Shown here piece after piece: positions 1 to 8,246 of a DNA stretch of 64,000 bases (its first letter is position 1; each line of letters starts with the position of its first letter). Below the pieces are notes generated by a model. It ran no database searches and was not told the origin of the DNA. It was given only the letters and a program-made list of their open reading frames with translations. The DNA is taken from the NCBI RefSeq assembly GCF_005116465.1, contig NZ_SWBM01000003.1, positions 124,001 through 188,000 on the forward strand. Reading direction: 5' to 3'. This DNA is from Robertmurraya kyonggiensis (GTDB lineage: Bacteria > Bacillota > Bacilli > Bacillales > Cytobacillaceae). Both the position numbers and the translations under genes were made by a program.

Positions 1-616
1 TATAGTCCGAAAGCTCCTTCAGCTTCTCTCCTTGAAAGGCAGCAACATATTGAAAAGTGCCGACCCGAATATGACTTGCAGCCACTCGGGTTAAGATTGC
101 CCCCTGGAGCTTATCTTCACGATAGATAGGGTCCCCAGTTGTGACCACAGCAAGACTTCGCGTTGTAGGAATCCCTAATGCATGCATCGCTTCACTAATA
201 ATGTATTCCCGTAACATCGGACCGAGTGCGGCACGTCCATCTCCACCACGTGAGTAAGGTGTTCGCCCTGAACCTTTAAGCTGGATATCCACTCTTTTGC
301 CATTTGGTGTAATATGCTCCCCTATCAGAACTGCTCTTCCATCCCCTAACATATTAAAATGGCCAAATTGATGACCTGCGTAGGCTTGAGCTATAGGGAA
401 TGCTCCGTCAAAAATTTCGTTGCCAGCAAATACTTCTATGTTTTCATCAGACTTTAATGCCTGAATATCTAATCCAAGCTCTCCTGCCAACGACTCATTG
501 AGCTTGATTAACTTAGGTGAACTGACTGGACTTGGGTTGACCTTACTATAAAATGATTTGGACAATTCCGCATAACTATTGTCAAAGTTCCAACTGACCT
601 TATTTTCCTCCGTCAT
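1..616 (-). CDS. selO: SelO family protein adenylyltransferase (N-terminal part, cut by window edge)
   Basis: The minus-strand frame is open from ATG at 616 to the window edge, giving about 205 residues of a protein that is normally near 480-500. The conserved N-terminal SelO/YdiU (UPF0061) signature is readable: [11 protein letters not shown], then GDGRA, then [18 protein letters not shown]. SelO is a pseudokinase-fold enzyme that transfers AMP from ATP to proteins and is linked to redox stress. The start is supported by a GGAGGG ribosome binding site about 5 bases upstream. Catalytic residues further along lie outside the window. It is separated from the respiratory operon upstream by a terminator, so it is probably transcribed independently. 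Confidence 0.9.
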   Translation of the reverse strand, partial: MTEENKVSWNFDNSYAELSKSFYSKVNPSPVSSPKLIKLNESLAGELGLDIQALKSDENIEVFAGNEIFDGAFPIAQAYAGHQFGHFNMLGDGRAVLIGEHITPNGKRVDIQLKGSGRTPYSRGGDGRAALGPMLREYIISEAMHALGIPTTRSLAVVTTGDPIYREDKLQGAILTRVAASHIRVGTFQYVAAFQGEKLKELSDY

Positions 617-634
617 CGAAACCCTCCTTTTTAG

Positions 635-669
635 AAAAGTAATCTACTTACTATTATAGATTACTTTTT
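635..669 (-). terminator. Intrinsic terminator-like hairpin between respiratory operon and selO
   Basis: Inverted repeat AAAAGTAATCTA / TAGATTACTTTTT with a loop of about 10 bases. It lies 32 bases after the stop of the 701-1261 gene and just before the selO ribosome binding site, so it probably ends the upstream operon. Confidence 0.6.
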
Positions 670-700
670 CAACTTATATTAGGATTTCGATTCGCCAGAC

Positions 701-1261
701 TTACTCATATTTTGTTGGATCAACCGTAAAGGCATAGACTAAATAGATGACAAGACAAATTGCTGTTGTAATGAATCCCCAGCCAAGCGTTAATTGATCA
801 ATGACTAAATAGTTGTTGCATAGCTGATCCTCTGACCAAATATATAGGGCCCCCATTCCAAAATATTTCACCGTAAAAATAATGATAATCAAATTTTTTC
901 CTGCTTTCGTGAGCTTTTTCCAACTATCTCGTAAAGGAAATCCTGCTAAAAACGGCAAGCTGATAAACTTCCAAGCTTCGATCGCTTGAAGGGTTAATGC
1001 TTCATCCATCGTTCTTGGAATCGTCCAACAAATAATGACAATCATGAACAACGTAATACCTGGTATGCCGTTACTATTCCATTTTTCAAAAAAGCGAGGG
1101 AACCTTTTTAGAAAAATACCAGCCATTAAAAATCCAGAAATCACAAGCATCGGCATTTGCATATGCATATGGGTAATCATGATTGATTCTACTAAATTGG
1201 CAACAGGAGGCAGCATTAAGAAAATGTAGAATAGAAGTCCGTAGATGAATTGTGTCATCAT
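701..1261 (-). CDS. Multi-pass membrane protein, last gene of the CuA heme-copper operon
   Basis: A 186-residue, strongly hydrophobic protein with about five predicted membrane segments and a Met/His-rich stretch (ITHMHMQMPM) near residues 29-38 that could contact copper. Its start overlaps the SCO gene stop by four bases (ATGA), so the two are translationally coupled. I do not recognise a named family; it recalls CtaG-like or other copper/oxidase assembly membrane proteins, but that is a guess from context. Position behind subunits I, II, the small subunit and SCO implies a role in assembly or as an accessory subunit of that enzyme. Function unknown. Confidence 0.75.
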   Translation of the reverse strand: MMTQFIYGLLFYIFLMLPPVANLVESIMITHMHMQMPMLVISGFLMAGIFLKRFPRFFEKWNSNGIPGITLFMIVIICWTIPRTMDEALTLQAIEAWKFISLPFLAGFPLRDSWKKLTKAGKNLIIIIFTVKYFGMGALYIWSEDQLCNNYLVIDQLTLGWGFITTAICLVIYLVYAFTVDPTKYE

Positions 1262-1893
1262 TTCACACCCACTTCCTTTTCTAGAATGCTTGTCACTTTA
1301 ACAGCAGCCGCTTCAATTTCTGTAAAATCCATCACATCAATTAGTCGCCTATTTTTATCAACAAGATAAAAAGCTGAGTTATGGGTAAAGTTCCCTCTTC
1401 CATCGGGAATGACAATCACACCGAATTTTTCAAGCAATGAATCGAGTTCATTTTGGTCCTTAATTCTTGCCATCCTCCAAGTTTCCCCATCACTTTTAAA
1501 AGCCTTACGATATCTTTCTAGTGTTGACGGATCATCTCTTTCTGGATCAAAGCTGATACTTAGAAATACGATATCTTCTCCGATATATTTCTGTGGTAGT
1601 AAATCGTACACTTGAGCCATGTTATATTCCAATTGGGGACAAACCGTGTTACATGAGGTATAAAGGAATGTGATAAAAAGATACTTATCCTCAAACTCAG
1701 AAAGCGAGTAGGTTCTTCCTTTACTGTCCTCTAAGGTGACATCCGGGAACTCTGGTTGTTCATCCACAAGCTTATTTACCCTTGCTGTTTCTTCGGTAAA
1801 AGCTTTAAACCCATCTGTCCCAATATAAAACAAAACACAGCCAAACAAGATGACAACAAGTAAGGATATATTCGTATGTCGATTTTTGAACAT
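1258..1893 (-). CDS. SCO1/SenC-family copper chaperone for the CuA site
   Basis: A 211-residue thioredoxin-fold protein with one N-terminal membrane anchor (about residues 8-26). The copper-binding set of the family is present: CNTVC (Cys81, Cys85) and a distal His171 in GNFTHNSAF. SCO proteins deliver copper to, or reduce, the CuA centre of subunit II on the outer face of the membrane, which fits the CuA-bearing subunit encoded upstream. An in-frame GTG at 1902 also exists, but a GGGAAGTG ribosome binding site lies over it and is well spaced for the ATG at 1893, so 1893 is preferred. The stop overlaps the next gene by four bases. Confidence 0.9.
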   Translation of the reverse strand: MFKNRHTNISLLVVILFGCVLFYIGTDGFKAFTEETARVNKLVDEQPEFPDVTLEDSKGRTYSLSEFEDKYLFITFLYTSCNTVCPQLEYNMAQVYDLLPQKYIGEDIVFLSISFDPERDDPSTLERYRKAFKSDGETWRMARIKDQNELDSLLEKFGVIVIPDGRGNFTHNSAFYLVDKNRRLIDVMDFTEIEAAAVKVTSILEKEVGVK

Positions 1894-1937
1894 CGAAATC
1901 ACTTCCCAAATCTTTATTGCAAGTTCTTAAAGTAGAA

Positions 1938-1967
1938 AGAGACAGCCCCACAAGTGGTTCTATCTCT
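1938..1967 (-). terminator. Weak hairpin between subunit I and SCO genes
   Basis: AGAGA / TCTCT outer stem with an inner CCAC / GTGG stem, followed on the minus strand only by a short T run. It could be a processing or partial termination site that lowers SCO expression relative to the subunits. On the plus strand it is followed by seven T, but no plus-strand gene ends here. Confidence 0.35.
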
Positions 1968-2019
1968 TTTTTTGAAAAATTTAGCGGCTAGAAACGATAA
2001 GCCGCTTCCGCTTTTCGTT

Positions 2020-3717
2020 TTACCACGTCTTGAACGGTGGTGATCCTGGTGGTGCATTTACAATCATGTCTGTGAGTGGAAGTACATACGCCATCGCAAT
2101 TACGATTAACATAACCACTACCCAAACTCCCCAACGCTCTGTCATATATGGAGTTTTTGCTTCATTTTCTTCCACTTCGGCAATTGGGAATTCAGTTGTA
2201 CCTTTAGGAGCAAAGAACATCATGTTAAATACTGCGTACACTTGAATAATAACCGCAACAAGTAATAATGTCGCTCCTACACCGACTGCAGCCATATATG
2301 GATCCCAACCTAATGATGATGAGAAATCTCCATAGGTTGTATAAGAAGTTCTTCTTGGGGCTCCAAATAATCCTGCAGTATGCATGGAGAATGCCATGAT
2401 AACCATACCAATAGTCCAAATAATTGTTTGAATGACGCCTAATTTGTTCATTTTTGGTGTTAAAACTCGATTTGAGATATATGGTACTAACCAGTAACTC
2501 ACTCCGAAGAATGTCATGATAACTGACATACCAAGTGTTAAATGGAAGTGCCCTACGATCCACATTGTGTTGTGAACCACTTGGTCTAACTGGTTTGTGC
2601 TTTGTACGATACCACCTGCACCAGCTGGAGCAAAAGCTGCCATCGCGATAAATGGTGATAAGAAGCGAACATCGCCCCAAGGCAATTTCTTAATCCAACC
2701 AAGAGCACCTTTGGCGTCTTTTCTTCTTCCAGTACGTTCGAATACTCTAAACATCGCATACGCAGTCATTAATGACGGGAATCCGATTGCTAAACTCATG
2801 AATACGTGCATGAATTTAATTGGTAATGAAATACCTGGGTCAATAATTTGATGGTGAAATCCACCTGTAATATTCATAATAACTAATGCAATAACAACTA
2901 CACGTGTTAAGTAGTCATTGAAGCGTGTTCCGCCAATTACTTTTGGAATCACGACATACCAAGCAGAAACAGCTGTTAAATACCAAATGTTAACCGCTGT
3001 ATGGCCGAAAGCCCAGAACAATGTACGAGCAACCATAACGTTAATTGTATCTACCCATCCAAGTGACCATGGGATAATCATGAATAAAACTTCAACGGCA
3101 ACAAATGCAGTTGCACCAACTAATAGAACAAATACACCCGTTGCAAAGAACGCTAAAATCGGAAGGTGCTCACCCTTATGATTCTTTCTCCAATGAGCGA
3201 CATTGATAAATGCTCCAGCAGCAAGGAACCACACACCGACTACAATTAGCGCTAATCCGAAATAAAACATCGGGTGAGCTGCCATCGGTGGATAGAACGT
3301 ATACATAACAGATGCTTCATTCATTAAAATTGGAATCACGACTAAAACGAAACCAACAATTTTTGTCCAGAAGCCAATCCATGCAATTTTTCGAACCTTA
3401 GGAAGCAGTCCCCCTAACGTATGGGAAAGTCCTGCATAAAAGTAACCAATTGTGAAAAATGCAGAAAGCACAACAACTAATAAAATTCCATGCGCCGTTA
3501 AGATTTGATAATAATTTAACCAAGCAGGTAGTTCGAGCAAGCCTGCACGGTTTAACCCTTGTAACAATCCAAGTAATCCACCTAGAAGCAATGCAATAAA
3601 AGCCACGGCTAAATAAGATTTCGAGATGAGTGCATCTTGTCTTGAAATACCAAGCGCTTTATTTGCTTTATCCTTAAAACCTGAAACTACCTTATTTTGC
3701 GATACACTTGTTTGCAC
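2020..3717 (-). CDS. B-family heme-copper enzyme subunit I, active-site Tyr replaced by Asn: candidate NO reductase
   Basis: A 565-residue, about 13-segment protein that aligns by eye over its full length with Thermus ba3 oxidase subunit I. Heme and CuB ligands are present: His76 (TAHG), His239 (GHTAVNIWY), His288-289 (GGFHHQ), and His390/His392 (GHFH). The Thermus motif is HPIVY, where the fifth residue (Tyr237) is cross-linked to the CuB histidine and needed for O2 reduction. Here it is HTAVN, with Asn243; the DNA reads CAT ACA GCG GTT AAC. Loss of this Tyr is typical of NO-reducing members of the superfamily, so a CuA-type NO reductase is more likely than an oxidase. Start is GTG at 3717 behind AGGGAGGG. 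Annotation pipelines would probably call it CbaA/ba3 oxidase. Confidence 0.85.
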   Translation of the reverse strand: MQTSVSQNKVVSGFKDKANKALGISRQDALISKSYLAVAFIALLLGGLLGLLQGLNRAGLLELPAWLNYYQILTAHGILLVVVLSAFFTIGYFYAGLSHTLGGLLPKVRKIAWIGFWTKIVGFVLVVIPILMNEASVMYTFYPPMAAHPMFYFGLALIVVGVWFLAAGAFINVAHWRKNHKGEHLPILAFFATGVFVLLVGATAFVAVEVLFMIIPWSLGWVDTINVMVARTLFWAFGHTAVNIWYLTAVSAWYVVIPKVIGGTRFNDYLTRVVVIALVIMNITGGFHHQIIDPGISLPIKFMHVFMSLAIGFPSLMTAYAMFRVFERTGRRKDAKGALGWIKKLPWGDVRFLSPFIAMAAFAPAGAGGIVQSTNQLDQVVHNTMWIVGHFHLTLGMSVIMTFFGVSYWLVPYISNRVLTPKMNKLGVIQTIIWTIGMVIMAFSMHTAGLFGAPRRTSYTTYGDFSSSLGWDPYMAAVGVGATLLLVAVIIQVYAVFNMMFFAPKGTTEFPIAEVEENEAKTPYMTERWGVWVVVMLIVIAMAYVLPLTDMIVNAPPGSPPFKTW

Positions 3718-3731
3718 GGTTCTTCCCTCCC

Positions 3732-4199
3732 TTATTTAACCGTAATTGTTGTACTCATGACTTGGTGACCTGCACCACAATATTCATTACATAACACCAA
3801 GTACTTACCTGGTTCATCAAATTTTTGTGTAATTTTTTGAATATGCCCTGGCATTACCATCGCATTTACATTTGTGCCAGCGATTTCAAATCCGTGTACA
3901 ACGTCCTTTGATGTCAGTGTAAAATGAACTGTTGAACCTGCAGGTACCTCAATATCCATTGGGTTAAAGCTAAATACTTGGAGAGTCATGACGACTTCGT
4001 ATTCATTTTCACCAATTTGTTTAATACCAGGCTCATTAAATGGTGCCGTTTCATCCACTTTTTGCGGATCAATAAGTTCATTATTACTTGGCGGTCCCAT
4101 TTCTAAGGCAAATGTTTGATAGCCTGTGATAACCATGAATGCCATAATCATTCCGAAGCTCAGCGTGAGCCAGATTTTTTCATCAAGATGCATGTTCAT
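3732..4199 (-). CDS. CuA-containing subunit II of the heme-copper enzyme
   Basis: A 155-residue protein with a single N-terminal membrane helix (about 10-30) and an outer cupredoxin domain. The full CuA ligand set is visible: His102 (VVHGFE) and Cys137-x3-Cys141-x3-His145-x2-Met148 in CNEYCGAGHQVM. It accepts electrons from a cytochrome c and passes them to subunit I. Two starts are possible, ATG 4199 and ATG 4193. The AAGGGGGG ribosome binding site is only one base from the first and seven from the second, so 4193 is the better choice. Keeping an intact CuA site fits both ba3 oxidases and the CuA NO reductase described from Bacillus azotoformans. Confidence 0.9.
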   Translation of the reverse strand: MNMHLDEKIWLTLSFGMIMAFMVITGYQTFALEMGPPSNNELIDPQKVDETAPFNEPGIKQIGENEYEVVMTLQVFSFNPMDIEVPAGSTVHFTLTSKDVVHGFEIAGTNVNAMVMPGHIQKITQKFDEPGKYLVLCNEYCGAGHQVMSTTITVK

Positions 4200-4206
4200 T
4201 CCCCCC

Positions 4207-4350
4207 TTAAACTCTGTCCATGTATAGACCGAATAATGTAAAATAAGTAACTAAAATGACTAATGCAACCACTCCAACAGAAATCCATGTTCCAACCTTT
4301 GATGAAGCCTGACCATCCTTATTCTCATTTTGAGGATATGTGGTTTTCAT
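4207..4350 (-). CDS. Small single-helix subunit (IIa-like) of the heme-copper enzyme
   Basis: A 47-residue protein with a charged N-terminus and one membrane helix at about residues 22-43. It is the first gene of the operon, as is usual for the subunit IIa / CbaD-type peptide of ba3-type enzymes. The frame stays open further upstream, but ATG at 4350 has a near-perfect AAGGAGGGG ribosome binding site seven bases before it, so the shorter protein is chosen. It probably supplies the helix that is missing from the short subunit II. Sequence is too short for firm homology; the call rests on length, topology and position. Confidence 0.75.
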   Translation of the reverse strand: MKTTYPQNENKDGQASSKVGTWISVGVVALVILVTYFTLFGLYMDRV

Positions 4351-4380
4351 TGAATTCCCCTCCTTAGCTTTCTCACATAC

Positions 4381-4424
4381 AGCATAATTGCGAATGAGAA
4401 TCAGTGTAGTGAGTAAGATCACTA
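4381..4424 (-). promoter_or_regulatory. Candidate Fnr-dependent class II promoter of the heme-copper operon
   Basis: A perfect inverted repeat TAGTGA-N6-TCACTA lies at 4407-4424, matching the CRP/Fnr-type consensus TGTGA-N6-TCACA in the core. On the minus strand a TATGCT -10 element occupies 4386-4381. If this is the -10, the start point is about 4374 and the palindrome centre falls at exactly -41.5, the position used by class II Fnr-activated promoters. The leader is then 24 bases to the ATG at 4350. No good -35 is seen, as expected for an activator-dependent promoter. Confidence 0.6.
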
Positions 4425-4502
4425 TGAGGAATAATTTGTTCGAGGAAATGTCAAGAGTTTGAATTTTACTGAAGTGATATGGGTGTAATCGGAGGACAAA
4501 AT

Positions 4503-4544
4503 TAAAAAAGGCAGGCAGAGAAAACAAATCAGTTTTCTCTGCCT
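4503..4544 (-). terminator. Strong intrinsic terminator of the Bce-like operon
   Basis: A 13-base-pair perfect stem (AGGCAGAGAAAAC / GTTTTCTCTGCCT) with a six-base loop, followed on the minus strand by a T-rich run. It lies 20 bases after the permease stop. Confidence 0.85.
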
Positions 4545-4563
4545 ACCTAATTCACCATCTACA

Positions 4564-6423
4564 TCAAAGAACAGTTTTAACCTGCTTCGTGTAGAAAAAG
4601 CGGACAATGTAAAAATACGCAATTTGGATGACTAAAAATACACCTAGAACCACAACAGATATCTTGGTTAAATCAAAATAGAAAAAATGTGACAATGCAG
4701 TCAGTGCTACTGCTCCATGAATCAATGCCACAAGAATCGGTGTGAAGAAAAGAAGAGCCGTTTGTCTCGAAAGAACCTTTTTCAATTCTTTCTCCGTTAA
4801 GCCTATTTTAGCGATAGAACGGAATTTTTGTTTGTCTTCATCTAAATCCGCATATAGTCGGAAATATAGGAAACTTCCTGCCGAAACAAAAAAGACAATT
4901 CCAATAAATAACCCTACGAATAAAACTAGACCATATTGCTTATTTAATTGATAGACATCATAGTCCTTAGCATAAAATTCACCAGGAGAAAGTTCTTCCG
5001 TTAACTTTTCGGAAGCAGACAAGATATTTTCTTCCCCAGCCGTTACTTGCCACGCCTGATAGTAGTTTTCTCTTTCTGGTGATGGCAGTTCCTCGAAATC
5101 CTGATCAGAAACAACATAATAAGAATCCGTCGCTGGTAAAGCTCTAGAATAAATTACTTCCTCTGGTTTTAAGCTAACACCAGAATTCAATTTAATGGAT
5201 TGCTCGAGTAATTCTTCCGTTTGTCCAAATTCATTCCCAGTAAATTCAACGACTTTAACCTGCCCATTTTTAATATCGATTGTATCTTCACCCAGCAAAC
5301 TAGCAAATTGATTGAAATCTGATTCGCGAGCGATAAGGATGGAATCTTGAGCAATCTCATAATAGTGAAGCATTGTTTGCTCTTGTTCAGCTTTCATATT
5401 TTCTTCCTTAATCGTTCTATTAATCAGCTCTATATCCTGCTCTTTTTGCTCAACAGCTGAATATGAGAACGTATAAGGATTTCTATTTTTCAACCCTGCC
5501 GTAAGAAAAGTTTGAAAACCAAACAACGTCCCAATTGCACTAAATGCAACAGTGGAAACAATCGCCACCATGAAAAAGGTGCGAGCATTGTCCTTCATTC
5601 GGAAAGCAAGATCAGATAGTAAAATCATGTTCGTTTTTTTCCAAAAGATATTGTCATTCTTCTTAATTTTGCGGATCAAATAAACACTTAGCTGAGTAAA
5701 TAATAGATAAGTTCCAAGAATTACAACAATAACTACTGGTAACAGCGCGACTATTACAGCGACTCCCTCTACAATTAAAGCAACTGCGTAGCCGATGCCA
5801 ATTAAGAGTGCGGCTAAAATCGTGAGAAAAAGATTTGCCTTTGGTTCGCCTTTCGACTTCTTATTTCCTTTAATTAGGTCAATCAGCTTTCGACTGCGTA
5901 ATACATAGGACACAAATAACGAAATAAAGAAAAACAACAAGATAAAGGGAACAAAGGTAATGACAAGTGCTTGAATCGGAATATAAAAGTTTAATGCATC
6001 GTTCATGACAAGTACATTCTCCGCAATCAATAAGATTCCTTTGGAAAAAATCAAGCCCAGTAATATCCCACCAACTGTTGCGAAAAAGCCAATCACCATG
6101 TTTTCCATGAAAACCATTAAGCGAATTTGCCGAACCGACATCCCTTGCATCATCAATAACCCGAACTCTTTCTTCCGCGTATTCAAGAATGAACTCATTG
6201 AATATAAAATGAAGAAAAAGGAAAAGACATAGATGATTCCTGCTGCAATATTCATCCCTCTTTGTACACTTGAATTCATATCACTTCCAGCTAAAGCTGG
6301 ATGGAACGCGAAAATCGCAAAAGTAAAAAATACCATTACCGTAAATATGCTGCTTAGAAAATATGCGGCATACAACCTTTTGTTGCGAATGACATTATTA
6401 AACGCGAATCTGCGAAAGGTCAT
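4564..6423 (-). CDS. BceB-type ABC transporter permease (antimicrobial peptide sensing/resistance)
   Basis: About 619 residues with the BceB/YxdM/YtsD layout: ten membrane helices, FtsX-like domains at both ends (first around residues 60-170 including the KKEFGLLMMQGM motif), and one large extracellular loop (about residues 310-510) between helices VII and VIII. In this family the loop senses peptide antibiotics bound to lipid II-cycle intermediates. The ATPase gene overlaps its start. ATG at 6429 touches the AGGAGGGG ribosome binding site, so the second ATG at 6423 is chosen. With the ATPase and the adjacent two-component system it forms a complete Bce module. Confidence 0.9.
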   Translation of the reverse strand: MTFRRFAFNNVIRNKRLYAAYFLSSIFTVMVFFTFAIFAFHPALAGSDMNSSVQRGMNIAAGIIYVFSFFFILYSMSSFLNTRKKEFGLLMMQGMSVRQIRLMVFMENMVIGFFATVGGILLGLIFSKGILLIAENVLVMNDALNFYIPIQALVITFVPFILLFFFISLFVSYVLRSRKLIDLIKGNKKSKGEPKANLFLTILAALLIGIGYAVALIVEGVAVIVALLPVVIVVILGTYLLFTQLSVYLIRKIKKNDNIFWKKTNMILLSDLAFRMKDNARTFFMVAIVSTVAFSAIGTLFGFQTFLTAGLKNRNPYTFSYSAVEQKEQDIELINRTIKEENMKAEQEQTMLHYYEIAQDSILIARESDFNQFASLLGEDTIDIKNGQVKVVEFTGNEFGQTEELLEQSIKLNSGVSLKPEEVIYSRALPATDSYYVVSDQDFEELPSPERENYYQAWQVTAGEENILSASEKLTEELSPGEFYAKDYDVYQLNKQYGLVLFVGLFIGIVFFVSAGSFLYFRLYADLDEDKQKFRSIAKIGLTEKELKKVLSRQTALLFFTPILVALIHGAVALTALSHFFYFDLTKISVVVLGVFLVIQIAYFYIVRFFYTKQVKTVL

Positions 6424-7165
6424 GGCCATCCCCTCCTAGCAAAGAAAGTGTATCGATTATTCTTTGGAAAAAGGCTTGGCGATTACTCCCTCGATGAATT
6501 TCTGAATAGAACTTTCCGTCTCGTATAAAAATTACCCGATCGCAATAACTTGCCGCTTGGGGATCATGGGTTACCAACAACATTGTTGCACGTTCATTCT
6601 TATTGATGGACTCCAACATTTCCATGACATCCTTTGATGACTTTGAATCGAGATTTCCAGTCGGTTCATCGGCGAGTAACATCTTCGGTACATGAATCAT
6701 CGCCCTAGCCACAGCTACCCTTTGTGCCTGTCCACCAGAAATTTCATAGGTACGTTTGTTCATAATAGAAGTAATCCCCAATTTTTCAGCAATTACCTGT
6801 GCTTTATCTTTCATCTCTTTAACTTTTTTTCCATCGAGCGTCAATGGAAGGACGATATTTTCCTCCACCGTTAAGGTATGAAGCAAATTAAAATCCTGAA
6901 AAACAAACCCGAGTTCACGTCTACGGAATTTCGCCAATTCCTCTTTTTTGAGGCGATGTGGATTCCTTCCATTGATTAATATCTCACCTGTTGTGGGTTC
7001 ATCAATTGTCGCAATCATATTCAAGAGGGTTGTTTTTCCACTACCGGATGGACCCATAATTCCAACAAATTCCCCATCTTCAACAGAAAAATTAATATCG
7101 TTTAATGCCTTATAGACAATTTTACCTGCATATATTTTACTAACCTGCTTTACTTCTAACATCAC
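6398..7165 (-). CDS. BceA-type ABC transporter ATP-binding protein
   Basis: 255 residues with a Walker A (GPSGSGKTT, about 38-46), Q-loop (VFQDFN), signature ISGGQ at about 143-147 and Walker B with LLADEPTGNLDS at about 164. The C-terminal LSLLGGDGHD extension is typical of BceA-group ATPases and overlaps the permease gene by about 26 bases. It powers the permease in flux-sensing and detachment of peptide antibiotics. The start is either GTG 7165 or ATG 7162; the GGAAGGGG site is compatible with both. An 82-base gap separates it from the kinase gene, so a separate inducible promoter could lie there, as in other Bce modules. Confidence 0.92.
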   Translation of the reverse strand: MMLEVKQVSKIYAGKIVYKALNDINFSVEDGEFVGIMGPSGSGKTTLLNMIATIDEPTTGEILINGRNPHRLKKEELAKFRRRELGFVFQDFNLLHTLTVEENIVLPLTLDGKKVKEMKDKAQVIAEKLGITSIMNKRTYEISGGQAQRVAVARAMIHVPKMLLADEPTGNLDSKSSKDVMEMLESINKNERATMLLVTHDPQAASYCDRVIFIRDGKFYSEIHRGSNRQAFFQRIIDTLSLLGGDGHDLSQIRV

Positions 7166-7247
7166 ATGATCCCCTTCCTCATTCTGATCTGTGATTAGTA
7201 TACCTTGAGCGTTATAACCTTAACTATCGATTCTTCTTTCACTTTCC

Positions 7248-8246
7248 TTACAAGCTTGTAAGGTTTTGAGTTTCTGAAAAAATAATTCGGAAGGTCGTAC
7301 CTTTCCCTACTTCTGACTCCATTTCGATTCGGTGCCCGAGGGTGTCTAGTGTCTCCTTCGTCAAATACAGTCCCATACCCGTGGATTCTCGAAATTTCCT
7401 GCCATTTTCTCCTGTATAAAAGGGATCGAATATCCGTCGTTTATCCACTTCAGGAATGCCAATGCCAAAGTCTCTTACTTCTAAAATGGCTTCTTTCCCT
7501 CTTTCATAAATGGAGATGACAATCCGATTACTGATTTCGGAAGAATATTTAACGGCATTATTGATAAGCTGAGAAAGGATAAAGAACAACCACTTTTCAT
7601 CAGTCGCAACCAATAGCTCCTTTTCCACTTCTAACTTAGGATAGACTTTGTTGCGAATATAAAATCTTTTATTCTCTCCATTCACTTCATCTACTAATTT
7701 CGCAAGATTAACCGGCTTAATATGAAAATCCTGTTCAATTGTTCTCAGGCGTGCCATGTAAAGGACCATGTTCAAGCTCGTTTTCATCCGTTCCGTCTCT
7801 TCTCGGATATTGGAGGAGTCGGGTTCGTCTAGATTTTGGGCAGTGAGTTCAATGACCGACAGAGGAGTTTTCATTTGATGAACCCATTGATCCATGAACT
7901 TTCGGTGTTCCTCCTGCTCTTTTTCACCTAATTCTAATTGACTTTGAAACAGTTTGTACTGATTATGTAACAAGTGATCGAAAGCGATAGAAATCGGTGC
8001 ATCATCTGTTTTTTGTAAGCTGTCATCAAGTGATTCCAAAGGCTTCTCTAAGCGCTTGTACAACTTCCGGCGTGATAAATAATAGTAGAACAAATAACAG
8101 CCAAGAATGAAGAAGTTGAGAAAAGTTGTATAAAAAAATAATCGAATATCTCGATATCCATCAAACCAAAAGATTGAAAGAACGACGAGCATTTGAACAG
8201 CCTGTACAAGAATCAGCAAGGAATGCTCCTTAAAAAACAGTCTCAT
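7248..8246 (-). CDS. Bce-type intramembrane-sensing histidine kinase
   Basis: 332 residues. Two helices (about 9-27 and 36-56) are joined by a very short outside loop, so there is no sensor domain; this is the hallmark of the intramembrane-sensing kinases that read the state of a BceAB transporter. The phosphorylated histidine is His123 in HQMKTPLS. N box (QLINNAVKYS) and G boxes (DFGIGIP, GMGLYL) are intact. The start overlaps the response regulator stop by four bases (ATGA). It should phosphorylate the regulator encoded immediately upstream and induce the transporter genes downstream. Confidence 0.92.
   Translation of the reverse strand: MRLFFKEHSLLILVQAVQMLVVLSIFWFDGYRDIRLFFYTTFLNFFILGCYLFYYYLSRRKLYKRLEKPLESLDDSLQKTDDAPISIAFDHLLHNQYKLFQSQLELGEKEQEEHRKFMDQWVHQMKTPLSVIELTAQNLDEPDSSNIREETERMKTSLNMVLYMARLRTIEQDFHIKPVNLAKLVDEVNGENKRFYIRNKVYPKLEVEKELLVATDEKWLFFILSQLINNAVKYSSEISNRIVISIYERGKEAILEVRDFGIGIPEVDKRRIFDPFYTGENGRKFRESTGMGLYLTKETLDTLGHRIEMESEVGKGTTFRIIFSETQNLTSL

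Noticed and set aside
2225-2680. 151-codon minus-strand frame inside subunit I
   Set aside because: Lies in another frame of a highly conserved heme-copper subunit and has no start signal; composition is that of a shifted frame.
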